Assembly: GCF_004769555.1 (NCBI RefSeq)
Contig: NZ_RQFY01000006.1
Location: 62,001-126,000 of the forward strand
DNA from: Leptospira koniambonensis
Lineage (GTDB): Bacteria; Spirochaetota; Leptospiria; Leptospirales; Leptospiraceae
Direction of reading: 5' to 3'
Length of the DNA: 64,000 nt
Below are positions 17,271-25,759 of the stretch, piece by piece. Under the pieces are notes generated by a model. It was given only the letters and a program-made list of their open reading frames with translations, was not told the DNA's origin and did not search any database. Numbering within the stretch: the stretch's first letter is position 1; every line of letters starts with the position of its first letter. Position numbers and translations under genes: made by a program.

Positions 17271-18046
17271 AATATAATAAGATAGGTATCGTAGGCTGCG
17301 GAAATATGGGAGGAGCGATATTTCGTTCTCTTCTCTCTAGAAAAATAGATGTGATCGGATTCGATCCTTATCTTGATCCTAAAAAATCCGAAGGAATGGT
17401 TTTAGAATCTGATTGGTCTAATTTTCAAAAGAAAGCAGACCTTCTAATCATAGCAGTAAAGCCTGCAGAGGTTTCTAAAACTCTTAGATCCTTAGAGGCT
17501 CCTAAAGCAATTCTATCTGTTGCAGCAGGTATTGATACAAAGGTACTTTCTTCTTCTGCTCCTGCTGGATCTAAAGTGGTCCGTATTATGCCAAATCTTC
17601 CTATTCTTGTAGGAAAGGGAGCTTTGGGCTACTACGGAGATAAGGAATTATATGAAAGCCTGAAAGAAATATTCTCACCCATCTCTTATTGTTTGGAACT
17701 TTCTAAAGAAGAGTTAGTGGATGCAGTGACTGGACTTTCCGGGTCGGGACCAGCATACGTACTTAGGTTTATACAAAGTTTGGCAGAAGGTGGAGTTGCC
17801 TCTGGTTTGACATACTCCCAAGCATTGGAACTCTCCATACAAACTGTGATAGGCGGCGCTGAATTACTTGCAAAAGAATTGGAAAAGAATCCTGATACTC
17901 ATCCGGAAGTTTTGAAAAACAAAGTAACTTCTCCAGGCGGAACAACTATCGCAGGTTTAGAAGAATTGGAAAAGAATAAGTTCCCGTTTGCTATTATCTC
18001 TGCAGTGAAAAGAGCAACTGAACGTTCTAAAGAGCTTGGAAACTAA
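17267..18046 (+). CDS. proC: Pyrroline-5-carboxylate reductase
   Basis: Final step of proline synthesis, NAD(P)H-dependent reduction of pyrroline-5-carboxylate in the cytoplasm. 259 residues. N-terminal Rossmann motif IGIVGCGNMGGAIF, the second nucleotide segment VIGFDP, AVKPAEV, then RIMPNLPILVGKGALGYY and the C-terminal dimer-domain signature VTGLSGSGPAYVLRFIQSLAEGG and VTSPGGTTIAGLEELE. Complete and canonical. Coupled to yggS. Confidence 0.93.
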   Translation: MKYNKIGIVGCGNMGGAIFRSLLSRKIDVIGFDPYLDPKKSEGMVLESDWSNFQKKADLLIIAVKPAEVSKTLRSLEAPKAILSVAAGIDTKVLSSSAPAGSKVVRIMPNLPILVGKGALGYYGDKELYESLKEIFSPISYCLELSKEELVDAVTGLSGSGPAYVLRFIQSLAEGGVASGLTYSQALELSIQTVIGGAELLAKELEKNPDTHPEVLKNKVTSPGGTTIAGLEELEKNKFPFAIISAVKRATERSKELGN

Positions 18047-18164
18047 ATAGAAAGGATTAGCAAATAAGAGATTTGTTTCTTTTTTATAAGGAAAGAGTAG
18101 AAAAGGTAGAAATTAAACGTCTCTTTGTCTACTTTTGGGGATAATGATTTGATGTAAAACGCTC

Positions 18165-18237
<73 letters not shown>

Positions 18238-18249
18238 GCGTCTAAAACC

Positions 18250-18278
18250 ATGTTTCCGTACCCCAGGCTGAAAGTCAA
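18250..18278 (-). promoter_or_regulatory. Possible sigma-70 promoter of tRNA-fMet
   Basis: On the minus strand TTGACT, a 17-base spacer, then AAACAT, 12 bases before the mature tRNA 5' end. The -35 is good and the -10 weak (3 of 6), but spacing and position suit a tRNA leader. Confidence 0.4.
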
Positions 18279-18435
18279 ATGAAAAAGAAAAAGAGTTTGA
18301 TTTCCCCGAGGAAAGCTTTTTGATGCTACTACCTCTCGCGGATCGACTTCACGGAAAATGTTTAGAGTCCGTAGGCGAAGAAACGGATTAGCGAAATAAA
18401 TTATCTTTTCAATTTAGTATTGGGAGATTCCACAG

Positions 18436-19500
18436 TTGATCGGAAAAGACAATGACCCATTGATGATCGAATATTATGAGAAGAAGATCTATGATCAGAA
18501 ACAACTTCTCGAGATCAGTAAGGCTCTTAATTCCACACTGGATTATAAGTATCTAATTGATGCTATTTTAAATATTTGTTTAGCTCAATTGCAAACTTTG
18601 AGCGCGGCTATCTTTTTAGCTCCAGAAGCTGACTCCAATTATTTTGAATTGGAACCTAGCTTTAAAGGATTCGATCTTGCAGAAGATGATGCGGGATTTA
18701 AGATCAAAACAGATGCACCTCTAGTTACTTTTTTAGAAACCAAACTTAAGGCAATGACTCCTGATCAAGTAGAAGAGTCCATGGGCTTAAGTCCAGAACT
18801 GGAATTTTTAAGAAGGATAGGCGGAGACCTAATCATTCCTTTGAATGCAAAAGGAAAAGTGAACGGACTTCTTCTCTTGGGTGAAAAGATCACCATGGGA
18901 GAATGGATGGAAGAGGACAGAGACTTCCTCACAACTCTTTCCACTCTTGCAGGAATTGCAGTAGAGAACTCTAGACTGTACGAACTTGCTACTGTAGATA
19001 TGATGACCGGTTTGAAAGTACATCATTACTTCCAGACTAAACTCAAAGAAGAGATGGAACGTTGTCGTAAAAAAAGAACGAATCTTGCTCTTTTATTTAC
19101 CGATGTGGACAATTTCAAAAAGTTCAATGATACTCATGGCCACCAAGCAGGGGACCAAGTCTTGATCGAAGTTGCTGCAAGGCTCATCCAATGTGCGGGC
19201 AAACATGATATCGCCGCCAGATATGGTGGAGAGGAATTCTGTTTGGTCATGCCTGGAGCAGACTTAAAACGAGGCTTTGAAATGGGAGAACGTTTGAGAA
19301 AAGCGGTAGAAACTGCTTCTATCCCGAATCCGAACGGAGGCCCCGATTTCCAAGTGACTCTTTCTATAGGAGTTTCTGAGTTTTGGACAAGCGACCGAAA
19401 CAATAAGGATCTGATAGAAAGGGCGGATAAGGCGCTTTACGAGGCAAAACACTCGGGTAAAAATAAGACCATTTCCTTCCAAATCCCGGTCCAGAACTAG
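18436..19500 (+). CDS. GAF-GGDEF diguanylate cyclase
   Basis: Predicted to make cyclic di-GMP. 354 residues from a TTG with GGGAG upstream; an in-frame ATG nine codons later (MIEYYEKK) is the alternative. Residues about 20-180 form a GAF sensor domain (KALNSTLDYKYLIDAILNICL, DLIIPLNAKGKVNGLLLLGEK, TLSTLAGIAVENSRLYE). Residues 185-345 are GGDEF: DMMTGLKVHHYF, TDVDNFKKFNDTHGHQAGDQVL and the catalytic ARYGGEEF. The RxxD inhibitory site five residues upstream is absent (GKHD), so product inhibition through that site is not expected. No membrane segments. Divergent from tRNA-fMet, alone in its transcription unit. Confidence 0.9.
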   Translation: MIGKDNDPLMIEYYEKKIYDQKQLLEISKALNSTLDYKYLIDAILNICLAQLQTLSAAIFLAPEADSNYFELEPSFKGFDLAEDDAGFKIKTDAPLVTFLETKLKAMTPDQVEESMGLSPELEFLRRIGGDLIIPLNAKGKVNGLLLLGEKITMGEWMEEDRDFLTTLSTLAGIAVENSRLYELATVDMMTGLKVHHYFQTKLKEEMERCRKKRTNLALLFTDVDNFKKFNDTHGHQAGDQVLIEVAARLIQCAGKHDIAARYGGEEFCLVMPGADLKRGFEMGERLRKAVETASIPNPNGGPDFQVTLSIGVSEFWTSDRNNKDLIERADKALYEAKHSGKNKTISFQIPVQN

Positions 19501-19565
19501 TTTTTTCCCATATTCTCAGGGATTTCGGGCTTATCGAATTCTAAAATTCGACCGAAACCTCTATC

Positions 19566-19796
19566 ATGGAAAAACAACTTGAGCTGGACCATTATTATAT
19601 CAGCCAGATCGAAGAGGCGGAGCTCGGAAAACGTATCCGTAACCGTGCTTTAGGAAGAGAAGAGTTCGATTTTTCTCCTTATTCCTGCTTTATAGAATAT
19701 AAAGCAAAGGATGTCCAGACAGGAATTGAATACAGAGATTGTGTAATCGATTACACTCGCTGTCCAAATTCTCGCTGTATCAAAAAACTATTGTAA
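19566..19796 (+). CDS. Small conserved-looking protein with C-terminal cysteines
   Basis: 76 residues, unrecognised. Acidic N-terminus with MEKQLELDHYYISQIEEAELGKRIRNRAL helix, then a compact beta-like part containing four cysteines (SCF, RDC, RCPNSRC). The CPNSRC spacing could bind a metal but this is speculative. A strong terminator immediately follows, supporting a real short gene. It is 65 bases after the GGDEF gene and may be cotranscribed with it. Confidence 0.6.
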   Translation: MEKQLELDHYYISQIEEAELGKRIRNRALGREEFDFSPYSCFIEYKAKDVQTGIEYRDCVIDYTRCPNSRCIKKLL

Positions 19797-19800
19797 TTCT

Positions 19801-19827
19801 AAAGCGAACTCTTAGGAGTTCGCTTTT
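19801..19827 (+). terminator. Rho-independent terminator
   Basis: AAAGCGAACTC, TTAG loop, perfect 11-bp complement ending in TTTT, 4 bases after the 76-residue gene. The A-rich left flank lets it work in both directions, but no minus-strand gene needs it. Confidence 0.85.
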
Positions 19828-19904
19828 CCAAATTTCTTCCTAATAAAAAAGAATCGATTTTTTCCTCAAATTTGAAATCCTAATCGGGTTTTCAAATCAT
19901 TCCG

Positions 19905-20924
19905 ATGCTTTTTCTTCCAAATCGTACATTCAAAAAACAGACTATTCTTGCAAGGATCATCCTTGGGATATTCTTCTTTTATGTAGCAGGATGTACTACT
20001 TTTGATTTTCGGAATTTATTCTCTGGTTATATTCGTTACGAAAAAGATGCAGGTGGTATCTGGATCAGACTTCCTTTAAAAGAAGTGGACCATCTTCCTG
20101 TAATTTATCTCTCTTTGGACAAAGACAGGGAACCTCTTAGATTCCTGATCGATACCGGAGCATTTGTTTCCTTTCTTTCAGAAGATCATGTTCCTGAAAA
20201 TTCACCTAAAAGAGTTTTAAGTGCTAGCTTCCCTGGAGGTTCCGTCCAATCCGTAAGGAGAACAATCAGAAATGATCTGTTCATCGGAGGAATTCGTCCA
20301 TTCGAGTCTGTGGAATTTTATTCTCATGAATTCCCTAAAGAATTAAGGGTGGATGGAATTTTAGGAATGAATGCTTTCTTAGGTTCAGTTGTTGTTCTTG
20401 ATTTGCCGGATAAAATATCTCTTTGGAGATCTTCTACCTCTAGTCCCGCTCCTGGTTTTTTGGAAGAAAATTTATTTCCTATGTATTTGAAGTCTGGACA
20501 ACCTTCTGCGGTACTTCTTCGTCCACCCGGAACCAGAAAAGAATCTTGGATCTTGGACACAGGAGCAGAATACAGCGTTCTAGACTGGGACACAATCAAG
20601 TCGGATCATCCCACAGAATATGTAGAAGGAAAAGAGGCCACAGTATTCAATTTTGGCGGAGGCAGACTGAAGGCAAAGATCAGGACTCTTCGGCCTTTTT
20701 GTCCTGTTTTTGTGAAAAACGATTCTGAGGGGATAGGTTTCTGCACTCCTGAATTGGAGGTCTTTCCTGGAGGAATTCCCCCTGACGCTTTGCATTCGGA
20801 CTATAGACGAGGGATCGTCGGGATCTTGGGCCGGAATTGGATGGAAAACTATCGAATTCTTTTGGACACAAAAAGGAGTCTTATTGGTATAGTAGGAAAG
20901 GAATCGGTCCCAGGAAATGAATAA
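19905..20924 (+). CDS. Lipoprotein with two retropepsin-like aspartic protease lobes
   Basis: 339 residues. Signal segment ends in FYVAGC (about 25-30), a lipobox, so it is probably lipid-anchored in the periplasm. Two similar halves follow. Each contains an active-site triad and a later hydrophobic-Gly element: LIDTGAFVSFL with DGILGMNAF (about 85-150) and ILDTGAEYSVL with VGILGRNWM (about 217-315). A retropepsin works as a dimer with one DTG per subunit; here both are on one chain, giving a self-contained bilobal enzyme like pepsin. Substrate unknown. The last 8 bases overlap mnmA. Confidence 0.78.
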   Translation: MLFLPNRTFKKQTILARIILGIFFFYVAGCTTFDFRNLFSGYIRYEKDAGGIWIRLPLKEVDHLPVIYLSLDKDREPLRFLIDTGAFVSFLSEDHVPENSPKRVLSASFPGGSVQSVRRTIRNDLFIGGIRPFESVEFYSHEFPKELRVDGILGMNAFLGSVVVLDLPDKISLWRSSTSSPAPGFLEENLFPMYLKSGQPSAVLLRPPGTRKESWILDTGAEYSVLDWDTIKSDHPTEYVEGKEATVFNFGGGRLKAKIRTLRPFCPVFVKNDSEGIGFCTPELEVFPGGIPPDALHSDYRRGIVGILGRNWMENYRILLDTKRSLIGIVGKESVPGNE

Positions 20925-22071
20925 GGGTAAGATCATAGTAGCGATGAGTGGAGGGGTAGACAGTGCTGTCACTGCAGGCCTACTCATGGAAGAAGGTTAC
21001 GAAGTGATCGGGGTCAACCTGCGCACCTGGGAATATGAAGCACCTGCCTGCGATACCACTAAAAAATCCTGCTGCTCTCCAGAAGATATTCGAGACGCGA
21101 GAGATGTTGGTCTCTCCTTAAACATTCCTTTTTATGTGATCAAGATGGAGAAACTTTTCCAAGAGAAGGTCATAGACAGATTTGTAAATGATTACAAGGA
21201 AGGAAAGACCCCGAACCCTTGTGTGGAATGTAATACTTTTGTTAAGTTCGGTGCCTTATTCGAAAAAGCGCAAGCATTAGGAATTGATAAAATTGCTACA
21301 GGGCATTATGCAAATATCGTTGAGATAGACGGAAGATATGCTGTGTCCAATGCTCAGGACATGAATAAGAACCAAGCATATTATCTATATGGTTTGTCCC
21401 AAGAAAATCTGAAAAATACAGTTTTTCCTTTAGGTGGAATGACTAAACCTGAAGTGCGCGAGATCGCAAGAAAAATGGGACTTCCAGTTGCTGAAAAAGC
21501 AGAATCCCAAGAGATCTGTTTTATTCCTGAAAATGATTACAGAAAGTTTTTAGCTAAGAAGAATATTGATTTCACTCCTGGAGTTTTCAAATTACAGAAT
21601 GGACAAGTAATCGGAGAACATTCTGGAAAAGAAAACTTTACCATAGGACAAAGAAAAGGTCTAGGCATTGCTTGGAAGGCACCTTTATATGTGATCTCTA
21701 TCCAAGACGACGGAACAGTTGTTTTGGCAGAAGAGAGACAAACCTTTGTAGAATCTTTTATTGTAGAAGATCTAAACTTGCAAGCTTGGGCTCCTGTTCT
21801 CGAATCTGAAACTTCTGAATGTAGAGTTCAAGTAAGATATCGTTCTCGTCCTATCAGAGCAAAAGTGGTACGTAACGAAAACTTTATAGAAGTATTTCCT
21901 TTGGAAGAAGTGAAAGGTGTGGCTCCAGGCCAATCCGCAGTCTTCTATCCGAATGATTCTGATTATTTACTCGCAGGCGGGATCATCCGAAAAGGAAGTG
22001 TGACTACTTACGAAAAATCTGATCTTACTATCATAGAAAATTCGGATTTAGGAGTAAGCGTTCTTCCGTGA
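20917..22071 (+). CDS. mnmA: tRNA 2-thiouridylase MnmA
   Basis: Inserts sulfur at U34 of Lys, Glu and Gln tRNAs. 384 residues. PP-loop VAMSGGVDSAVTAGLL binds ATP; the first catalytic Cys is in TPNPCVECN and the second in ESQEICFIPENDY; GHYA and FTIGQRKGLGI are further signature blocks and a C-terminal beta barrel completes the family layout. Start overlaps the preceding lipoprotein end, and its TGA overlaps the GTG of the next gene, so the three are translationally linked. Confidence 0.94.
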   Translation: MNKGKIIVAMSGGVDSAVTAGLLMEEGYEVIGVNLRTWEYEAPACDTTKKSCCSPEDIRDARDVGLSLNIPFYVIKMEKLFQEKVIDRFVNDYKEGKTPNPCVECNTFVKFGALFEKAQALGIDKIATGHYANIVEIDGRYAVSNAQDMNKNQAYYLYGLSQENLKNTVFPLGGMTKPEVREIARKMGLPVAEKAESQEICFIPENDYRKFLAKKNIDFTPGVFKLQNGQVIGEHSGKENFTIGQRKGLGIAWKAPLYVISIQDDGTVVLAEERQTFVESFIVEDLNLQAWAPVLESETSECRVQVRYRSRPIRAKVVRNENFIEVFPLEEVKGVAPGQSAVFYPNDSDYLLAGGIIRKGSVTTYEKSDLTIIENSDLGVSVLP

Positions 22072-24332
22072 GTAAAAAAATCGCAGGGAAAACGATCCTA
22101 ATTATAGGCGGAGGACTTTTACAAGTCCCGATCATCCAAACAGCAAAAACGATGCTTCTTAGGACAGTGGTGGCGGATATGAATCCGGATGCACCTGGTC
22201 TGAAAATTTGTGATCTTCCCCTTATCATGTCCACTAAAGACATAGAAGGAATGGTGAGAGAGGCTAAAAAATTGTCTGCAACTACTAAGATAGATGGAGT
22301 CATTACCGCTGGAACAGATGCAAGCATGACTGTTGCCGCAGTTGCTAATGCGCTCGATCTTCCTGGGATCCGTTTCGTAGATGCAGAAGCTGCTTCTAAT
22401 AAAGTAAAGATGAGGGAGCGTCTGAAAAAAGCAGGCGTTCCTATTCCTGGATTTGCTCCTGTATGGAGTATCCAAGATACTCGTGACGCGTTGGAATTCC
22501 TACAATTCCCATTGGTAATGAAACCGGCGGACAATATGGGCGCTCGCGGAGTTGTAAAAGTAAATAATAGAGAAGAATTGCAGGCTGCATTCAAACATGC
22601 AAAAAAATATTCTCCTACAGGTGAGATGATCCTGGAAGAATATATGCCTGGTCCTGAAGTTTCTGTGGATGCACTTGCATGGGACGGAAAATATATGATC
22701 ACAGGTCTTGCTGATCGTATCATAGAAAGAGAACCTTATTTTATAGAGATGGGCCATAATATGCCTTCTGCTCTTTCTCCTGAGATCCAGAAAGAAATAG
22801 AAGATGTGATGTTCCGCGGAATGCAGGCTCTTGGGATCAGAAGAGGTGCAGGAAAGGGAGATATTAAAGTAACTCCAACCGGTGTCAAAGTAGGAGAGAT
22901 CGCTGCAAGACTTTCCGGCGGATTCATGTCTGCATTTACTTTTCCTTTATCCAGCGGTATCAATTTAAATAGAGCCGCGATACTCATCGCACTTGGTGAA
23001 GAGCCAGATAATTTAGAGCCTTTATTTCATAGAGTTTCTATCGAGAGAGCGTTACTTGCACCTAAGGGGAAACTTCTTGCGATCGATGGATTGGAAGAAG
23101 CGAAGAAGATAGAAGGTGTAACTGATATCTATCTATTGCACAAAGTGGGAGATATTATCCCTGTGCCCACAAACAATATTGAAAAAACAGGGCATGTGAT
23201 CATCTCTGCGGAAAATTTAATCCAAGCAGAGAGTGTATTTTCCAAAGTATTAGAAACGATTCAATTTACTTGTGATGAATTATATTCTATTTCTGAAAAA
23301 GAAATAGCAGCTAATGCAAGGATCCGTTTCGGAAAAGAGATTTGTTGGGTCTGTAAAGTTTGCGATGGAACAGACTGCGCTTCCGGAGTTCCTGGAATGG
23401 GCGGAGTTGGAAGAATGCTTAGCTTCCAGGACAACACTAAGGCATTAGAAGAATATTCCATTCTACCCAGATATATCCGAGAAAATGTTCAGGCAAGCAC
23501 TGAAAGTCAATTTTTAGGACAGAAATTATCTACTTCTTTCATGTGTGCGCCCATGACAGGTGCAATCACAAATATGAGCGGAGCCATGGATGAGTATACT
23601 TTGGCTGCGGTTTTATTGGAAGGATGTTTGGCTTCTGGCAGCTTAGCATGGTTAGGTGATGGCGCAAGTCCTGAAAAATATCTGATCATCCTGGAAGCTC
23701 TCAAAAAAGTAGAAGGTAAGGGGATCCTTATCTGCAAACCTCGAGAAGACGAAGGACTGATCAAAGAGAGATTTCAAGAGGCAGAGACACAAGGTATTCT
23801 TGCTCTAGGTATGGACATAGATGCGGTGAATTTCAAAACTCTGGTCCAGAAAAAAATCCCTTCTGTCACGAGAGGAGTAGATGCTCTTTCTAAAATACGT
23901 TCTTATACAAAACTTCCCTTTATCTTAAAAGGTGTGATGAGTCCGGAAGATGCGATCCTTGCGAAAGAAGCGGGAGCAGATGCAATTGTTGTTTCCAATC
24001 ATGGAGGCAGAGTGCTCGACGATATGCCTGGGACTGCCAGAGTTCTCCCTATGATCCGTGAGGCTTTAGGCCCTGATTTTCCTATCTCTGTGGACGGAGG
24101 GGTAAGAAGTGGTGCAGACGTTTTCAAAATGCATGCATTAGGCGCGAACAATGTTCTAATCGGAAGACCTATGGCGATTTCCGCTGTGGGCGGAGGAGTT
24201 GCAGGAGTCCGTTTTTTAGTGAGCCAGTACACCGAGGGTTTGGCACAGGCAATGAATACCGTGGGGGTTTCCAGAATTTCCGAGATTAGGAAAGAATTTA
24301 TTTTCAGAAAAAAAGAAGAAACTTCCTCCTGA
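22068..24332 (+). CDS. ATP-grasp ligase fused to FMN-dependent alpha-hydroxy-acid oxidase
   Basis: 754 residues from GTG, overlapping the mnmA stop (GTGA). Residues about 8-330 are an ATP-grasp enzyme of the carbamoyl-phosphate-synthase/PurK/LysX kind: ILIIGGGLLQVPIIQTA, DGVITAGTDAS, a FPLVMKPADNMGARGV ATP-binding Lys region, EEYMPGPEVSVDAL and VGEIAARLSGGFMSAF. A C-terminal ATP-grasp-like lid runs to about 415. Residues about 428-754 are an FMN TIM barrel: CWVCKVCDGTDC and VPGMGGVGRM head segment, CAPMTGAI, PFILKGVMSPEDA, and the flavin/catalytic SNHGGRVLDD with His645, then SVDGGVRSGADVFKMHALGA and VLIGRP. Each domain looks complete, so one polypeptide may activate or ligate a carboxylate and oxidise a 2-hydroxy acid. 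Pathway unknown. Confidence 0.82.
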   Translation: MSKKIAGKTILIIGGGLLQVPIIQTAKTMLLRTVVADMNPDAPGLKICDLPLIMSTKDIEGMVREAKKLSATTKIDGVITAGTDASMTVAAVANALDLPGIRFVDAEAASNKVKMRERLKKAGVPIPGFAPVWSIQDTRDALEFLQFPLVMKPADNMGARGVVKVNNREELQAAFKHAKKYSPTGEMILEEYMPGPEVSVDALAWDGKYMITGLADRIIEREPYFIEMGHNMPSALSPEIQKEIEDVMFRGMQALGIRRGAGKGDIKVTPTGVKVGEIAARLSGGFMSAFTFPLSSGINLNRAAILIALGEEPDNLEPLFHRVSIERALLAPKGKLLAIDGLEEAKKIEGVTDIYLLHKVGDIIPVPTNNIEKTGHVIISAENLIQAESVFSKVLETIQFTCDELYSISEKEIAANARIRFGKEICWVCKVCDGTDCASGVPGMGGVGRMLSFQDNTKALEEYSILPRYIRENVQASTESQFLGQKLSTSFMCAPMTGAITNMSGAMDEYTLAAVLLEGCLASGSLAWLGDGASPEKYLIILEALKKVEGKGILICKPREDEGLIKERFQEAETQGILALGMDIDAVNFKTLVQKKIPSVTRGVDALSKIRSYTKLPFILKGVMSPEDAILAKEAGADAIVVSNHGGRVLDDMPGTARVLPMIREALGPDFPISVDGGVRSGADVFKMHALGANNVLIGRPMAISAVGGGVAGVRFLVSQYTEGLAQAMNTVGVSRISEIRKEFIFRKKEETSS

Positions 24333-24366
24333 AATCTTACTTAGATTTTTCTTTTTGCCAGACTTT

Positions 24367-24375
24367 TGATATAAT
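24367..24375 (+). promoter_or_regulatory. Extended -10 promoter element
   Basis: TGA-TATAAT matches the extended -10 consensus perfectly; the -35 region is only T-rich. It sits in the 209-base gap before the PilZ-like gene and would give a leader of about 160 bases. A second TATAAT occurs at 24421-24426 without a -35 partner. Confidence 0.45.
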
Positions 24376-24541
24376 TCCACAAAAGGATTTCCGAACAATC
24401 CCCTTAACGTATTAGTAGAATATAATGCAAAAAGAATGACCCGGAAAATCCCTTGGAACCAGTAATTTCCTTTCCCTAAACGAGGGATTCGTTAAACTCG
24501 GATTCCTTGTTAAAGGGTAAGCGATCCTTTAGGAGGAAAGT

Positions 24542-25759
24542 TTGGATAGGACAGTCAAAGAAACAGAGGCTCTGACTAAAATCCTCCAAACATTGTTTGC
24601 GAGACTGCCTGTTTCTGTGGAAATTAAGGGCAGATCTTATCCTGCAAAAATTGTAGGGATCAAAGACGGTGTCTATCTTCTTGCTTCTCTTCCTGGAAAA
24701 CCGGATGGGGAGAAGACTCGGATCCTATTTCTCACTCATAATAATCATTTTTTCCATGGTGTTTTTACCGTTGTACAAAGGAATGCGGTTAATGGTTTAG
24801 AATTGCTTCGCATCCAGGCTGTAAAAGTCAGCGAAGCTAAACGTGCCCAAGGCAGGGTGGAGCTGGAAGGCGGAGGCGGAGAGCCTATCGTTCTCACCAA
24901 TATTATCAACCAATTACATTTAAGACGTTCATTAGGTTTTATTGATAAAATCGTAGAGACAATCCTACAGAAACATTCTAAAAAAATGAAGGAAACCTAT
25001 CCTGATTCTTTGATCTATTTTTCAGATAGAATGGATAATAGACTCAGGATCATGTACAATTTTGAACAGTCTATTTTTGTTACCAATCGTTTAGAAAGAA
25101 GTTCCGGCGGAGCAGGACAAGACTTTGTGCCGATCGAAGAATATCTAAAACTTTTGGCATTGAATAAAATAGAATCTAGATTTGTTTCTGAAATTTCAGT
25201 TTTAATACGTTATAAAAATTATACTCCACTTGGATATGTGCAGGTGTTATCTGATAGGCCATTAGATACAGAAGATTATAATAAGATCACCTTATTTGCC
25301 GCTGCAATTTCCAGAGATGTGATTGCCTCCGGATTTTTCCAAGAGTCTAAAGAAAGATGTATGGCAGAAGATATCAGTAGAAGTGGACTTGGATTTTTTC
25401 ATCCACAATCTATTTTCTTTTCCAGAAGTTTTGCGGTCGGAGAAATTTTACTCTGCGATATACAATTAAACCAAGAGTTGAAAGGAACTTATAGAGCAGT
25501 TATCCGAAATATCACGAATACGGATAAAATGTTCCGGATCGGTTTACAATTCTTTAATTTAAACTCCAGAGAAGAGGAGATATTAAACCAATTTGTAGAT
25601 TCAAGACTCGGGCCGGGAGAAGGTTCCCAAGCACCAGAATCAACTGTCCAAGATCCAGGCCCTCCTTCTGAAGAGGAATCCGAATCTGCTCCTGAAATGG
25701 AAACAGTTTCTGAAGAAGTGCCTGATATGGGTTTTGAAGGAGAAGAAGAGTCTGTCTAA
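24542..25759 (+). CDS. PilZ-like domain protein (putative c-di-GMP receptor)
   Basis: 405 residues from a TTG with a strong AGGAGG 6 bases upstream. The N-terminal 100 residues look like a YcgR-type beta domain (GRSYPAKIVGIKDGVYLLASL). The middle (110-260) is unrecognised. Residues about 270-350 resemble PilZ: a Arg/Lys stretch in ESKERCMAEDISRSGLGFF supplies the D/N-x-S-x-x-G motif, followed by VGEILLCDIQL, AVIRNITN and FRIGLQFFNLN. The RxxxR motif is weak, so c-di-GMP binding is uncertain. A Pro/Glu-rich acidic tail (355-405) ends the protein. This layout is reminiscent of Leptospira-restricted DUF1577 proteins, from memory. The 3' end overlaps the pseudouridine synthase start by 26 bases. 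Confidence 0.6.
   Translation: MDRTVKETEALTKILQTLFARLPVSVEIKGRSYPAKIVGIKDGVYLLASLPGKPDGEKTRILFLTHNNHFFHGVFTVVQRNAVNGLELLRIQAVKVSEAKRAQGRVELEGGGGEPIVLTNIINQLHLRRSLGFIDKIVETILQKHSKKMKETYPDSLIYFSDRMDNRLRIMYNFEQSIFVTNRLERSSGGAGQDFVPIEEYLKLLALNKIESRFVSEISVLIRYKNYTPLGYVQVLSDRPLDTEDYNKITLFAAAISRDVIASGFFQESKERCMAEDISRSGLGFFHPQSIFFSRSFAVGEILLCDIQLNQELKGTYRAVIRNITNTDKMFRIGLQFFNLNSREEEILNQFVDSRLGPGEGSQAPESTVQDPGPPSEEESESAPEMETVSEEVPDMGFEGEEESV

Noticed and set aside
22031..22723. Long minus-strand frame opposite the ATP-grasp region
   Set aside because: Low codon-bias antisense reading; the plus strand carries ATP-grasp motifs.
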